In this document: piece after piece, positions 63,599 to 64,000 of the stretch
Layout of the letters: every line of letters begins with the position of its first letter
Numbering within the stretch: the first letter of the stretch is position 1
Origin: Lingula anatina
Lineage: Eukaryota; Brachiopoda; Lingulata; Lingulida; Lingulidae
Assembly: GCF_001039355.2 (NCBI RefSeq)
Contig: NW_019775409.1
Coordinates: 144,280-208,279, forward strand
Direction: 5' to 3'
DNA length: 64,000 nt
Translations under genes and position numbers: made by a program
The notes under the pieces: model-generated
What the model was told of the DNA's origin: nothing
The model's database searches: none
What the model saw: the letters and a program-made list of their open reading frames with translations, nothing else

Positions 63599-63819
63599 GG
63601 GGCCTTAGAGACCATCGGTCTACTTAGATCGATGCAACTCCCCAGGGACATAACACGCCTCCTATTTGTGTTAAGTATAATACAGACAAACTGGGGATTA
63701 TGTGCGTACGTTGGAAACAAGAGGAGGCGTGTCATTCAGTTAAGCTGCACTCAGTTAGAGTCCCCGCAGATTTGGATCGGTCATTGTAGACCGATAGTGT
63801 CTATGGGGACGGGTCATAT
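63599..63819. mobile_element. MITE-like family 1, copy 3
   Basis: Left GGGGCCTTAGAGACCATCGG, right end the imperfect inverse (CCGATAGTGTCTATGGGGAC). The interior has GATTATGTGCGTACGTTGGA, then AGGAGGCGTGTCATTCAGTT, the same order as copies 1 and 2 and in the same orientation. Non-coding. Confidence 0.75.
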
Positions 63820-64000
63820 TATTCACTTATTTATTTTTTTCTATCTAATTGCATTTTTGTTGTTTTTCTTTTTTTTTTTTTTTTTGTATTCTCTTGTTTT
63901 CGTGTCCATTCATTTAGTCATTTGTTCGTACATAATTTATTTATTCATTGACACAATTTTTCGTTCCGTCTTTATAGAAAACACCACAAGTCGCCAGTTT
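63820..64000. other. downstream non-coding DNA
   Basis: T-rich sequence with a poly-T run near 63869-63886. Nothing else is seen. Confidence 0.6.

Noticed and set aside
1-64000. CRISPR arrays or bacterial-type operons
   Set aside because: No regularly spaced repeats with unique spacers and no prokaryotic gene organisation; all repetition is microsatellite, foldback, transposon or contig overlap.

Overview
This looks like AT-rich nuclear DNA from a marine invertebrate, with large introns, many microsatellites, foldback elements and heavy heterozygous-looking variation. A polymorphic deuterostome such as a sea urchin or amphioxus, or a lophotrochozoan, would fit. The taxon is an inference from opsin class and repeat style; nothing in the window fixes it.

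The only gene I can support firmly is an opsin on the + strand, closest by eye to the Go/Group-4 (tetraopsin) class. It has an unusual layout. Two homologous coding first exons, each encoding the N-terminus through TM5, lie at 5403-6155 (1A) and 18023-18787 (1B). They are about 63% identical over the TM1-TM5 core and both stop at the same phase-0 splice donor. I find only one copy of the two exons that complete the receptor: 59476-59590 (ICL3 and start of TM6) and 61680-61975 (TM6-TM7, retinal lysine, NPxxY, C-tail). Either first exon joins this 3' pair in frame, giving 387 aa (1A) or 391 aa (1B). The simplest model is one locus with two alternative promoters/first exons, each supplying its own chromophore pocket to a shared TM6-TM7 and tail. 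The two versions differ at the Group-4 counterion position (bovine 181): Glu in 1B, Gln in 1A.

Between 18.99 and 39.33 kb the sequence consists largely of four back-to-back near-repeats. Each second copy begins immediately after a single 'n' (23661, 30479, 34994, 38512), and each first copy ends immediately before it. This pattern fits a chain of overlapping contigs or alternative haplotypes that were never merged, not real tandem duplications. The true intron is probably about 9-10 kb shorter than drawn. The paired copies act as two alleles: they reveal a Tc1/mariner insertion, a foldback insertion and a palindrome-arm deletion.

The rest is intronic or intergenic DNA with mobile-element remnants: a dead Tc1-like element (22661-23591), a 1.66-kb unidentified element with 28-bp terminal inverted repeats set in TA dinucleotides (46878-48539), a MITE-like family with three clear copies and one probable copy (42.4, 57.2, 63.6 and 59.9 kb), a second two-copy family (39.8 and 57.6 kb), and several foldbacks. 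An unrecognised 258-codon open frame lies on the - strand at 53390-54166. I see no convincing tRNA, rRNA or CRISPR feature.
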